7,972 nucleotides of DNA from Pseudanabaena sp. UBA1465 (GTDB taxonomy: Bacteria; Cyanobacteriota; Cyanobacteriia; Pseudanabaenales; Pseudanabaenaceae). Positions 1 through 5,372 of this stretch are shown here, one piece after another. Below the pieces are notes generated by a model, which had not been told where the DNA came from, did no database searches, and worked only from the letters and a program-made list of their open reading frames with translations. The first letter of the stretch is position 1, and the number at the start of each line of letters is the position of its first letter. The translations under genes were made by a program, and so were the position numbers. The stretch is taken from NCBI GenBank assembly GCA_002325645.1, contig DCSN01000201.1, forward strand, positions 1 through 7,972. Reading direction: 5' to 3'.

Positions 1-158
1 ATCGCATTATTAGTACATAGCGCAGGATTCGCACTGAGAACACCGCAGAGAGCAACCGCCAACGACTTGTGTAACCACGTACTTGGCGACAGCAAAGCAC
101 CCAATAGAGCAGCCACAAAACTAATCACAGCAAAAGCGAGAAACCTTAACTTACGCAT
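1..158 (-). CDS. Partial gene: start of an exported or membrane protein
   Basis: The reading frame opens at the ATG complementary to 156-158 and stays open for 52 codons to the left edge, so only the N-terminus is visible and the product cannot be named. It begins MRKLRFLAFAVISFVA, a basic n-region followed by a hydrophobic stretch, as in a signal peptide or membrane anchor. A second hydrophobic stretch lies near residues 33-46 (SLAVALCGVLSANPA). A good Shine-Dalgarno (AGGAG, complement of 165-169) sits 6 nt before the ATG. The leader and first codons closely match those of the gene starting at 1552, whose signal peptide begins MRRMRFLAFALL, but similarity ends right after the hydrophobic segment. 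It follows the DUF2283-type gene by 42 bp and may be co-transcribed with it. The start is well supported; function is unknown. Confidence 0.7.
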   Translation of the reverse strand, partial: MRKLRFLAFAVISFVAALLGALLSPSTWLHKSLAVALCGVLSANPALCTNNA

Positions 159-229
159 AAATATCTCCTACACCTTCAAGATAGTTTGATGAAATCTAAA
201 TTACGCTACATTCGACAAAACAGGAATAG
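130..229 (-). repeat. Leader/signal-peptide repeat, copy A
   Basis: This block of about 100 bp aligns by hand with 1524-1624 at about 84 of 101 columns with a single-base gap. It spans the last codons of the DUF2283-type gene, the 42-bp intergenic leader with its Shine-Dalgarno, and the first 10 codons of the gene leaving the window. The 36 bases immediately before the start codon are the best conserved, with only two differences. Confidence 0.85.
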
Positions 230-575
230 CTTGCAGAGAAATAATTGGAATAATTTCCGTGATTGATGGCGTATAAGCCGAAAGATGAATGAACTGCGAA
301 ACGGGTTCGCTCTGCAAAATTTCGATAACCATTTCGCGCAAATCATCCGATAACTTTGCCAAACCCGTCAAGGGAAAATGGTGCATTCCCACATCCGTAG
401 TTTGAGCAATAATCGAATAGTCAAAAAATGTAAGACTAATCGCAGTGCGATCGCTTTTATGCAACCGTAACAGAATATGCTCAGTTAACTCGACCCCTGT
501 TGCCAAAACATTTGGCTTAAAGGAAATTGTGAGCGTATCGCTAACTTCATCGTATTTTATATTTGGCTTTTTCAT
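201..575 (-). CDS. DUF2283-type protein, 124 aa
   Basis: The N-terminal residues 6-19 (IKYDEVSDTLTISF), followed by a short beta-type segment ending near FFDYSII (residues 50-56), fit the DUF2283 pattern: a small domain of unknown function beginning with a conserved Y-D-x-x-x-D-x-L motif. The usual domain is about 50-70 aa. Here about 65 further residues follow, ending in a hydrophobic stretch rich in isoleucine and proline (TEIIPIISLQAIPVLSNVA). I see no signal peptide or catalytic motif, so it is probably cytoplasmic. The start at 573-575 has only a weak Shine-Dalgarno. It lies 80 bp after the PPR-like gene and 42 bp before the partial gene at the left edge. Its last codons form part of the duplicated block. 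DUF2283 genes are often near toxin-antitoxin or other small accessory genes, but nothing here shows such a role. Confidence 0.72.
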   Translation of the reverse strand: MKKPNIKYDEVSDTLTISFKPNVLATGVELTEHILLRLHKSDRTAISLTFFDYSIIAQTTDVGMHHFPLTGLAKLSDDLREMVIEILQSEPVSQFIHLSAYTPSITEIIPIISLQAIPVLSNVA

Positions 576-655
576 GACTTTAGAACACCGATTTTAAATA
601 TGCTGTAACAATATAGTTGAACAAATGACGGATGCTTTTACCTGTCTACTCATCT

Positions 656-1552
656 TCAATAACGAAAATCTTGTCTAGTCAAAATGACGTGCTTAGAACC
701 CTTCAACACCTGCGGACCATCCAAAAATTCAAAACTCCTGCCTAAAATGCGGATGATTTCTGGAGGCTGTAGCGGGAAAGACATATTTGTCTTCGGCGGC
801 GAACCAAGATGTACCGCGCAAATCCCATCCGCACTTCTCTCAAACCTACTTACCTTAAAACTAAAACGGCGATTCGATACCGTTGTAAATCGCTCCTGCT
901 CCACAAGATCCGCAAAACGAGCAATCGGACGACCATCAAAAGTCCTCACATCATCCCTCACACCATTAATAATATCCAATTCCAATCGAAAATTTTCAGG
1001 AAGATTTGTCTCTCCCATAACCGTAATGCCGCCACTAGCAGTGTTATTAATCTGCAATGGCGCAATGTAGTAATAACTGATTTTCTCGATCATAGGACGA
1101 TAAGCCTTGAGCGCATCCGCCCGTTGTTTATTAAAAGGCTTATTGTAAACAGTCATCGCATCCACATACCGCAAAACGCTTACCCAGTCCCGCGCCTTGA
1201 CTAACTCATGCAAACGCCTATTTAGCGCATCAAACTCTGGATCGACTGCTGCAAATTTTGGTGGCTGTGGGATCGCCCCCTGTTGTTCCATCGCATCAAA
1301 AATTTTAATAACTTGATCGGTATCCCTAGCTTTGACAGCCTCCACTAGGCGATCGCTCAAACTATCAAATGAACCTTGAGAAAATTTAGGACTGGAATCT
1401 GAAGAATTAGGAATTGGTTTAGAAACATTACGCGGGACAGCATCGTTACTCGGCAAGTCATCAAATTCCCTTGTTCTTTGTGCTTCAACTGCACCAGATT
1501 GAGTCGCAATATAGGCAAGCAAGGCAAAAGCCAGAAACCTCATCCGCCGCAT
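656..1552 (-). CDS. Exported protein with two PPR-like helical repeats
   Basis: The 298-aa product starts with a signal peptide (basic MRRMR, hydrophobic FLAFALLAYIA, likely cleavage after AVEA near residue 24). A Ser/Pro/Asp-rich low-complexity linker follows to about residue 60. Two helical repeats then occur at residues 62-88 and 107-133, sharing 15 of 27 residues, including LVKARD/AVKARD and DAM. Repeat 1 extended to 61-95 is exactly 35 residues and ends MEQQGAIP, closely resembling a pentatricopeptide (PPR) motif; TPR- or Sel1-like helices are an alternative. The C-terminal part (about 160-298) looks beta-rich, with GITVMGETNLPENFRL resembling the G-x-TNLP motif of secreted beta domains. 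Shine-Dalgarno AGGAG (complement of 1559-1563) lies 6 nt before the ATG. Its leader is the second copy of the repeat shared with the partial gene at 1-158. No enzymatic residues are recognised and the function is unknown. Confidence 0.8.
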   Translation of the reverse strand: MRRMRFLAFALLAYIATQSGAVEAQRTREFDDLPSNDAVPRNVSKPIPNSSDSSPKFSQGSFDSLSDRLVEAVKARDTDQVIKIFDAMEQQGAIPQPPKFAAVDPEFDALNRRLHELVKARDWVSVLRYVDAMTVYNKPFNKQRADALKAYRPMIEKISYYYIAPLQINNTASGGITVMGETNLPENFRLELDIINGVRDDVRTFDGRPIARFADLVEQERFTTVSNRRFSFKVSRFERSADGICAVHLGSPPKTNMSFPLQPPEIIRILGRSFEFLDGPQVLKGSKHVILTRQDFRY

Positions 1553-1624
1553 AAATATCTCCTACATCTTCAAGATAGTTTAATGAAACTGAAAATTACA
1601 CTACGTTCGAGAGCGCAGGAATAG
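1524..1624 (-). repeat. Leader/signal-peptide repeat, copy B
   Basis: Second copy of the block described at 130-229. It contains a vestige of the 3' end of a DUF2283-type gene (1596-1622), a 43-bp leader with the same Shine-Dalgarno spacing, and the first signal-peptide codons of the 298-aa gene. Similarity stops abruptly at 1624, four bases before a HIP1 octamer at 1628. Confidence 0.85.
1596..1622 (-). pseudogene. Vestigial 3' end of a DUF2283-type gene
   Basis: Read on the minus strand, these bases give I-P-A-L-S-N-V-V-stop. The intact DUF2283-type gene ends I-P-V-L-S-N-V-A-stop at 201-227, so six of eight residues and the stop agree, in the same position relative to the following leader. 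No similarity to the rest of that gene remains upstream (1625-1691). The likeliest explanation is that a copy of the module moved or duplicated and lost most of the upstream gene. The remnant is too short to be functional, and chance contributes some uncertainty. Confidence 0.5.
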
Positions 1625-1643
1625 GTAGCGATCGCATTCTAGA

Positions 1644-1660
1644 AATGTTAAACAAACATT
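1644..1660 (-). other. Small hairpin after the second protease gene
   Basis: AATGTT and AACATT form a 6-bp stem around a 5-nt loop, between two HIP1 octamers at 1628 and 1667. It lies 32 bp past the protease stop on the minus strand. The stem is AT-rich and followed only by TTTCT, so it would be a weak terminator at best. The remainder of 1625-1691 shows nothing else I can assign. Confidence 0.3.
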
Positions 1661-1691
1661 GCCGAAGCGATCGCTTAAACAGCTCACAATT

Positions 1692-2597
1692 CTAAAAGCC
1701 AAATCCGCCAAAAAAGGGAATCGGCACACCTAACTGCCTCAACACGCCAAAACCTACTGACAGCGCAAAATCTTGCTCCCAACTCTTCACCTCTTGACGA
1801 GAAGGTTGTACAGCCGCGACATTTTCTGGAGGCGTGTTGTCAACAGCAATATCCGATTCCTTTAACCCAACTTGAGGCATTAAAGTTGTAAATGTATTGA
1901 TCGGAATAGCCGCATTGAAGCCAGTCTTAATTTCGACAGCCGTTACGCCAGACGCGGACTCGTTTCTGACGATCCCATCGCGATCGCCCTGACCATGCAC
2001 ACCGACAACCCGACCATTCACATCAAACACAGGACCACCACTCATACCACGGCGAGTCAGCGCATCATAACGAATGCCATAACCCTCTTTAGCCCGATCG
2101 CGCCGACTCGTTACCTGACCTGCGGTAAACTCATATTCGCGTTCTGTTTTAGAATCAATGGCAATCGGATAGCCAGAGATATAAATTCCTGAACCAATCG
2201 AAGCCTCATCAGAATTGCTAATCGGAGCAACGGCTTGATCTTCAGCACTATCAAACTTGATAATTGCCAAATCAGGAGCATTATCAGTTTTTTGTAAACT
2301 GATGACAGATGTCACCTTATAAACTTTCTTTTTAGAGGTATAAACCGTATATTCGACGTTAGGATTTTTAACTACATGGTTAGCCGTGAGAACCGTGTAA
2401 GTATTACCACTTTTAGCAATGATTACCCCAGAACCACCTTTATCAATACCCAAAGGATTATCAATACGGACAGTAGTAGGAACTGCGACTTGAGCAACTT
2501 CTTTAGCTGTTTTTGCTGATGCTGCCATCGGTTGACTAATGGCGATCGCTGCCACAATTGCCGTACCCGTCAAAACATTTGGTAAATCGAAACGCAT
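1692..2597 (-). CDS. Secreted trypsin-like serine protease (S1 fold), paralogue 1
   Basis: This 301-aa protein has a signal peptide (hydrophobic residues 10-24, likely cleavage after AASA at 28) and a chymotrypsin-fold protease domain. The catalytic triad is visible: His74 in TVLTANHVV, Asp109 in APDLAIIKF and Ser186 in GMSGGPVFD. The family cleaves peptide bonds via an acyl-enzyme. The export signal places it in the periplasm, thylakoid lumen or outside the cell. No PDZ domain follows, so it is not a full HtrA/Deg protease. Residues 247-301 form a tail ending in VLRQLGVPIPFFGGFGF, hydrophobic and with a C-terminal Phe. AAGGAG (complement of 2606-2611) lies 8 nt before the ATG, the strongest ribosome site in the cluster. 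It follows the paralogous protease by 57 bp. Substrate unknown. Confidence 0.9.
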   Translation of the reverse strand: MRFDLPNVLTGTAIVAAIAISQPMAASAKTAKEVAQVAVPTTVRIDNPLGIDKGGSGVIIAKSGNTYTVLTANHVVKNPNVEYTVYTSKKKVYKVTSVISLQKTDNAPDLAIIKFDSAEDQAVAPISNSDEASIGSGIYISGYPIAIDSKTEREYEFTAGQVTSRRDRAKEGYGIRYDALTRRGMSGGPVFDVNGRVVGVHGQGDRDGIVRNESASGVTAVEIKTGFNAAIPINTFTTLMPQVGLKESDIAVDNTPPENVAAVQPSRQEVKSWEQDFALSVGFGVLRQLGVPIPFFGGFGF

Positions 2598-2627
2598 TGC
2601 TTTAGCTCCTTATGTATTTACTTGAAA

Positions 2628-2643
2628 CGGGCAGCGCTACCCG
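2628..2643. repeat. GC-rich imperfect palindrome between the two proteases
   Basis: CGGGCAGCGCTACCCG is a near-perfect 16-bp palindrome with one C/A mismatch, in the 57-bp gap between the protease genes. It is much more GC-rich than its surroundings and is followed by CCGCCC. It might be a repeat remnant or an mRNA-stabilising hairpin. I see no U-run that would make it a terminator. Confidence 0.4.
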
Positions 2644-2654
2644 CCGCCCATCTT

Positions 2655-3518
2655 TTAAGAATGGATAGACATAAACTGCAAATAGGTACTAATGGGAACG
2701 CCCCAACTAGCTTTCAGCATTTGTTGTAAAAGCATCGGTGAAGGTTCAGTACCATCATCAAAAGTGTAACCGCCAAAATCAGGATCGCGGTTTTTAATGC
2801 GCCCATTAATTCCCACTAAAAATCCTGATTCATCAAAAATTGGACCGCCACTCATGCCCACCACAATATCGTTGCTGTAGCCGATGCGATAGCCCTGCGT
2901 TAGAGACTTGTTTGGCAAAATGGATACAATTCCTTCCGTAAAACGGAAACCTTGCAGCCCTCGCTCAAAAGTTGTCACTAAGCTCCGATCCTGATAGATC
3001 GGAAATCCCGAAGCAAAGACGCGATCTCCTATTTGCAAAGGTTCTCGCCTGATTTGGGAGATCTCATATTGTTGAGAGCTAAAAAACTGCGCGATCGCCA
3101 TGTCGTTATCGCCAAATTTAGCAGCATAAGATTGTGACATGAGCGAATGCTGTAACCCCTCAGGAGTGAGAATTACAGCGTGATCGGCAAACTGCAAAAC
3201 ATGGAGGTTTGTCAGCACCGTATAGATATTCCCCTGTTTCTGAACAATTACGCCAGAGCCAGAAGTAATTACAGTCCCAGATTTATTGAAAATTAAAATT
3301 CTCACCGTAGTGGAAGTTGCTAATTTCTGGATGTTGGCTCTTGAGAACTCAGAATAACTATAAAAAATATCTTGAGTGTTTTTGCTTGACTGAATTCCAA
3401 CAGGATTAGCTTTGGCATTCATCTTTTCTAAAGGATAGCTACCAAGAACCATCGAGACACCGATAAACAGTATCTCAATGGTTGTCCAAACTATCTGCTG
3501 AAGCGATCGCTTGTGCAT
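2655..3518 (-). CDS. Exported or anchored trypsin-like serine protease, paralogue 2
   Basis: This 287-aa protein carries a trypsin-like domain homologous to the next gene. His106 (VLTNLHVL), Asp139 (DNDMAIAQF) and Ser223 (GMSGGPIFD) form a complete triad, so it should be active. Shared blocks also include TVRI, SGSGVIV/GGSGVII, SG(F/Y)PI and G(Y)RI/GIRY. The N-terminus is basic (MHKR) with a hydrophobic segment at about residues 9-26. An obvious signal-peptidase site is less clear than in its neighbour (possibly near NAKA, residue 37), so it could be membrane-anchored. About 30 residues of polar linker precede the protease domain. No PDZ domain is present. It sits 26 bp after the COP23 gene, suggesting co-transcription. 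The ATG at 3516-3518 has a weak ribosome site, and a HIP1 octamer overlaps codons 3-6. Confidence 0.88.
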   Translation of the reverse strand: MHKRSLQQIVWTTIEILFIGVSMVLGSYPLEKMNAKANPVGIQSSKNTQDIFYSYSEFSRANIQKLATSTTVRILIFNKSGTVITSGSGVIVQKQGNIYTVLTNLHVLQFADHAVILTPEGLQHSLMSQSYAAKFGDNDMAIAQFFSSQQYEISQIRREPLQIGDRVFASGFPIYQDRSLVTTFERGLQGFRFTEGIVSILPNKSLTQGYRIGYSNDIVVGMSGGPIFDESGFLVGINGRIKNRDPDFGGYTFDDGTEPSPMLLQQMLKASWGVPISTYLQFMSIHS

Positions 3519-3544
3519 CTACCAAAACTTAAGCAGCTAGAATT

Positions 3545-4156
3545 TTATTCAAAATCGCCTTTACGCACGCCTGATGATGGTTGGGTTCCAACCGCAGGAG
3601 TAGTGACCGCAGGAGTTCGCAGGATTGGCTGAACCTTGGGTGTAGGAGCCGTAGCGTCACGCCCCAAACGTCCAGTCACATCAATATAAGGAATCTCTGC
3701 ACTTTCGCTGAGAACAGGCACACCCGCTTGACCTTCACGCAATCCGAAGAAAGTATAAAGCGTCCTGATCGCATCCTGCCCTGGTTTAAGGGTATAGATC
3801 AAGCCGCCACAGCGTCCATTCTTTTCACTGGCGGTGCAGATCACATTTTCCCCATTCATGCGCCCCACAGTTACATATTTGAGAAGTTTCGCCGTCCGAT
3901 AAGATTCTAAACGGTTACTTACCTCATTGCATCGCGTCGCAGGTGTCCAGCCCGCATCAGTAAAGAAGTTAGAATCCCACGAAATCCAACGTTCAATACT
4001 TCCTTGAGAATTTTGGTACATGGTAGCAGGGCTGCCAACCGATGTATCACAGTAAAAACCTTGACCTCTCTGGGCTTGGCTAGGGCTTGGCATAAGAGAT
4101 ACACTAGAGATAGCGATCGCACTTAGAACTGAAACACTGGCGAAATTATTTTTCAT
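3545..4156 (-). CDS. COP23-domain secreted protein
   Basis: The 203-aa product has a signal peptide ending in SPSQAQ (about residue 29), followed at once by FYCDTS. It continues with IERWISW, PATRCNEVSNRLESY, LKYVTVGRMNG, VICTA and CGGLIYTLKPGQDA. That order of motifs, with four cysteines at 36, 76, 107 and 116, is the pattern of the cyanobacterial COP23 family, named after a membrane-associated protein with circadian oscillation. The cysteines probably form two disulfides in an oxidising compartment. Residues 165-203 are a Pro/Thr-rich tail with a TPAVTTPAV repeat. The molecular function of the family is not known to me. It precedes the two protease genes by 26 bp, and a shared transcript seems likely. 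The ribosome site before the ATG at 4154-4156 is weak (GAAAG). Confidence 0.88.
   Translation of the reverse strand: MKNNFASVSVLSAIAISSVSLMPSPSQAQRGQGFYCDTSVGSPATMYQNSQGSIERWISWDSNFFTDAGWTPATRCNEVSNRLESYRTAKLLKYVTVGRMNGENVICTASEKNGRCGGLIYTLKPGQDAIRTLYTFFGLREGQAGVPVLSESAEIPYIDVTGRLGRDATAPTPKVQPILRTPAVTTPAVGTQPSSGVRKGDFE
3591..3616 (-). repeat. Short in-frame direct repeat in the COP23 tail
   Basis: ACCGCAGGAGT occurs at 3591-3601 and 3606-3616, a 15-bp period that encodes the repeated T-P-A-V of the C-terminal linker. This is likely slippage within a flexible tail. Confidence 0.6.
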
Positions 4157-4213
4157 AACTTTCAGAAATAACGCTATTTGAAATTGTACCCAGAATTTAA
4201 GAAATGAATCTTT

Positions 4214-4399
4214 CTAGACAGGACTCCATCCTCCAGAAGATTCCCTTGATTTGCGCCGTAGTTCTTTCAGGTCGGCATCATAACAACTTTGTGAGCAGTA
4301 GTCGGTAGTTGTATCGTTGAAATACTCAGTAATTGTTCCTAAAGACCCAACCATGAAAATTCTGCCGCAGTAATCACATTTATGTTGATAGGGTGACAT
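4214..4399 (-). CDS. Small Cys4 (zinc-ribbon/treble-clef-like) protein, 61 aa
   Basis: The protein has C8-x2-C11 near its start and C35-x3-C39 further on, with a polar charged tail (LKELRRKSRESSG). The spacing suggests one structural zinc site of treble-clef or TRASH/MYM-like type, but I do not recognise a specific family. No signal peptide is seen, so it should be cytoplasmic, unlike most of its neighbours. The ATG at 4397-4399 has an AGG ribosome site about 8 nt upstream. It is the first gene of the leftward cluster, 57 bp before the COP23 gene, and is divergent from the TetR-type gene. Being first in the unit and next to a regulator, it might be an accessory nucleic-acid or protein-binding factor; this is inference. 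The short length lowers certainty, though the clean Cys pairs argue that it is real. Confidence 0.72.
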   Translation of the reverse strand: MSPYQHKCDYCGRIFMVGSLGTITEYFNDTTTDYCSQSCYDADLKELRRKSRESSGGWSPV

Positions 4400-4487
4400 G
4401 ATTTTTACCTAATTGAGATGATAGATTGATAATCTGGAATAATTTTTTACTGCCTTGTTTAAAAGTTTTATTGAATGAGTAACACAT

Positions 4488-4506
4488 ATGTTGACGCTAT
4501 CAACAT
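4488..4506. promoter_or_regulatory. Probable TetR operator O1
   Basis: ATGTTGA-cgcta-TCAACAT is a perfect 7-bp inverted repeat with a 5-bp spacer, a typical size for a TetR dimer site. It lies 64 bp before the preferred ATG of the regulator and 89 bp before the divergent Cys4 gene. It contains TTGACG (4491-4496), a -35-like hexamer pointing at the regulator. Confidence 0.6.
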
Positions 4507-4527
4507 CTTTAAGCTTACTTCTTTAAG
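4507..4527 (+). repeat. CTTTAAG direct repeat between the operators
   Basis: CTTTAAG occurs at 4507-4513 and 4521-4527, 14 bp apart, between the two operator candidates. It may belong to the promoter region, but 7-bp repeats in AT-rich DNA can arise by chance. Confidence 0.3.
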
Positions 4528-4543
4528 TTGTCAGTGTCAACAT
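4525..4543. promoter_or_regulatory. Probable TetR operator O2
   Basis: AAGTTGTCAGTGTCAACAT matches O1 at 14 of 19 positions and keeps the same GTTG-N7-CAAC geometry. The O1 and O2 centres are 37 bp apart. It also forms a 10-bp inverted pair with O1 (4486-4495 against 4536-4545). On the minus strand it contains a perfect -35 hexamer TTGACA (4540-4535) pointing at the leftward cluster; the matching -10 (TAAGCT, 4517-4512) is poor. It overlaps the TTG codon at 4528. Confidence 0.5.
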
Positions 4544-4569
4544 ATTCGGACTTAAATTTCTACAGGTTC

Positions 4570-5292
4570 ATGCCAAGCCAATTAAAAAAGTCATACCATC
4601 ATCATGATTTACGTCGCAGTTTAATTGATGAAGCGATCTCCTTAATGCAGGAAGTTGAAATTAATCAACTTTCTCTACGAGAAATTTCTCGACGGATTGG
4701 AGTATCCCGCAAAGTGCCTTACAGGCACTTTGCGGACAAAGAAGAGCTATTAACTGCCGTAGCCGAAGAGGGTTTTCTACTGCTCCGCGATACGCTTGAA
4801 GCAAAAATACATAAGGGTTCTGATAATCACCTTTCTGATAATCCCCTTAAAGAGTTACAAGATATTGGAGTTGCTTACATCCAGTTTGCGCTGGAACATC
4901 CTTCACAATATCGATTAATGTTTGGTAAATATCGAAAAACCCTGACCCTACAGCCTCCTGACTTGGCAAAAGCACCTGGGGAAGTCTTAGCTATGCTAGT
5001 TGATGCAGCAGTGCAACAAGAAGGCTTTGATAAGGTTTCTCTTAACGCTCAAGCACAAGCGCTTATGGTGTTGATCAATGTAGTAATTCGAGGTCAACAG
5101 ATCGGGGTATTTCGGGAAGACGATCCTAAACAACTTGCCTTGGCTGCTTGGTCACTAGTACATGGTCTTTCTATGTTGTTGATAGACGGTATGGCCTTTG
5201 AAAATATCCCTCAACCTGTTACTTTCTTATCTACCATTATCACCCAATTTTTAGTTGATGGATTTGCGATCCGTAAAAATGCTCATAGTTAA
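4570..5292 (+). CDS. TetR/AcrR-family regulator with WHG-type C-terminal domain
   Basis: From the ATG at 4570 the product is 240 aa. The opening YHHHDLRRSLIDEA and the helix-turn-helix at about residues 34-54 (LREISRRIGVSRKVPYRHF) are typical of TetR/AcrR repressors, which bind palindromic operators as dimers and release on ligand binding. The C-terminal helical domain contains WSLVHG at 194-199, the signature of the WHG class. An upstream in-frame TTG at 4528 would add 14 residues. I prefer 4570 because family members begin just before YHH, an ACAGG ribosome site lies upstream, and the TTG falls inside operator O2. The gene is divergent from the leftward cluster and 80 bp before ndhF. The inducing ligand is not predictable. 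Autoregulation through O1/O2 and control of the leftward genes are inferred from layout. Confidence 0.9.
   Translation: MPSQLKKSYHHHDLRRSLIDEAISLMQEVEINQLSLREISRRIGVSRKVPYRHFADKEELLTAVAEEGFLLLRDTLEAKIHKGSDNHLSDNPLKELQDIGVAYIQFALEHPSQYRLMFGKYRKTLTLQPPDLAKAPGEVLAMLVDAAVQQEGFDKVSLNAQAQALMVLINVVIRGQQIGVFREDDPKQLALAAWSLVHGLSMLLIDGMAFENIPQPVTFLSTIITQFLVDGFAIRKNAHS
4707..4735. repeat. Perfect 12-bp inverted repeat inside the TetR HTH coding region
   Basis: CCGCAAAGTGCC (4707-4718) and GGCACTTTGCGG (4724-4735) are exact reverse complements around TTACA. The repeat encodes residues about 46-56 of the regulator (SRKVPYRHFAD), the recognition-helix region, without disturbing the frame. The hairpin would be strong in mRNA. 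No T-run follows. Confidence 0.85.
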
Positions 5293-5372
5293 CACCTCGC
5301 GCCCGATCGCCCTGTAGTACACTAACTTATTAAAAGCGTCTCTACAGTAAACTTTGCGTTTCAACGCGACCT

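Noticed and set aside
201..575. Toxin-antitoxin pair formed by the DUF2283-type gene and the partial gene
   Set aside because: The following gene starts with a signal-peptide-like segment, and no toxin motif is visible before the window ends.
684..1204. Two overlapping plus-strand open frames of about 130 aa
   Set aside because: They are antisense to the 298-aa exported protein, which has a signal peptide, ribosome site and internal repeats; the plus-strand products show no recognisable features.
1628..1674. Two nearby HIP1 octamers as terminal inverted repeats of a mobile element
   Set aside because: HIP1 is itself a palindrome and common genome-wide; there is no transposase or target-site duplication.
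1995..2192. Plus-strand open frame of 65 aa within the first protease gene
   Set aside because: It is opposite the catalytic Ser region; Thr/His-rich low-complexity product without features.
1692..3518. Full HtrA/Deg proteases
   Set aside because: Both proteins have the catalytic domain but are too short for a PDZ domain after it, and none is seen.
3581..4122. Alternative frames over the COP23 gene on both strands
   Set aside because: They overlap a clear COP23 domain with four spaced cysteines and a signal peptide.
5312..5347. CTGTAG/CTACAG inverted pair before ndhF
   Set aside because: Six-base arms with a 24-nt loop are expected by chance; no clear promoter match goes with them.
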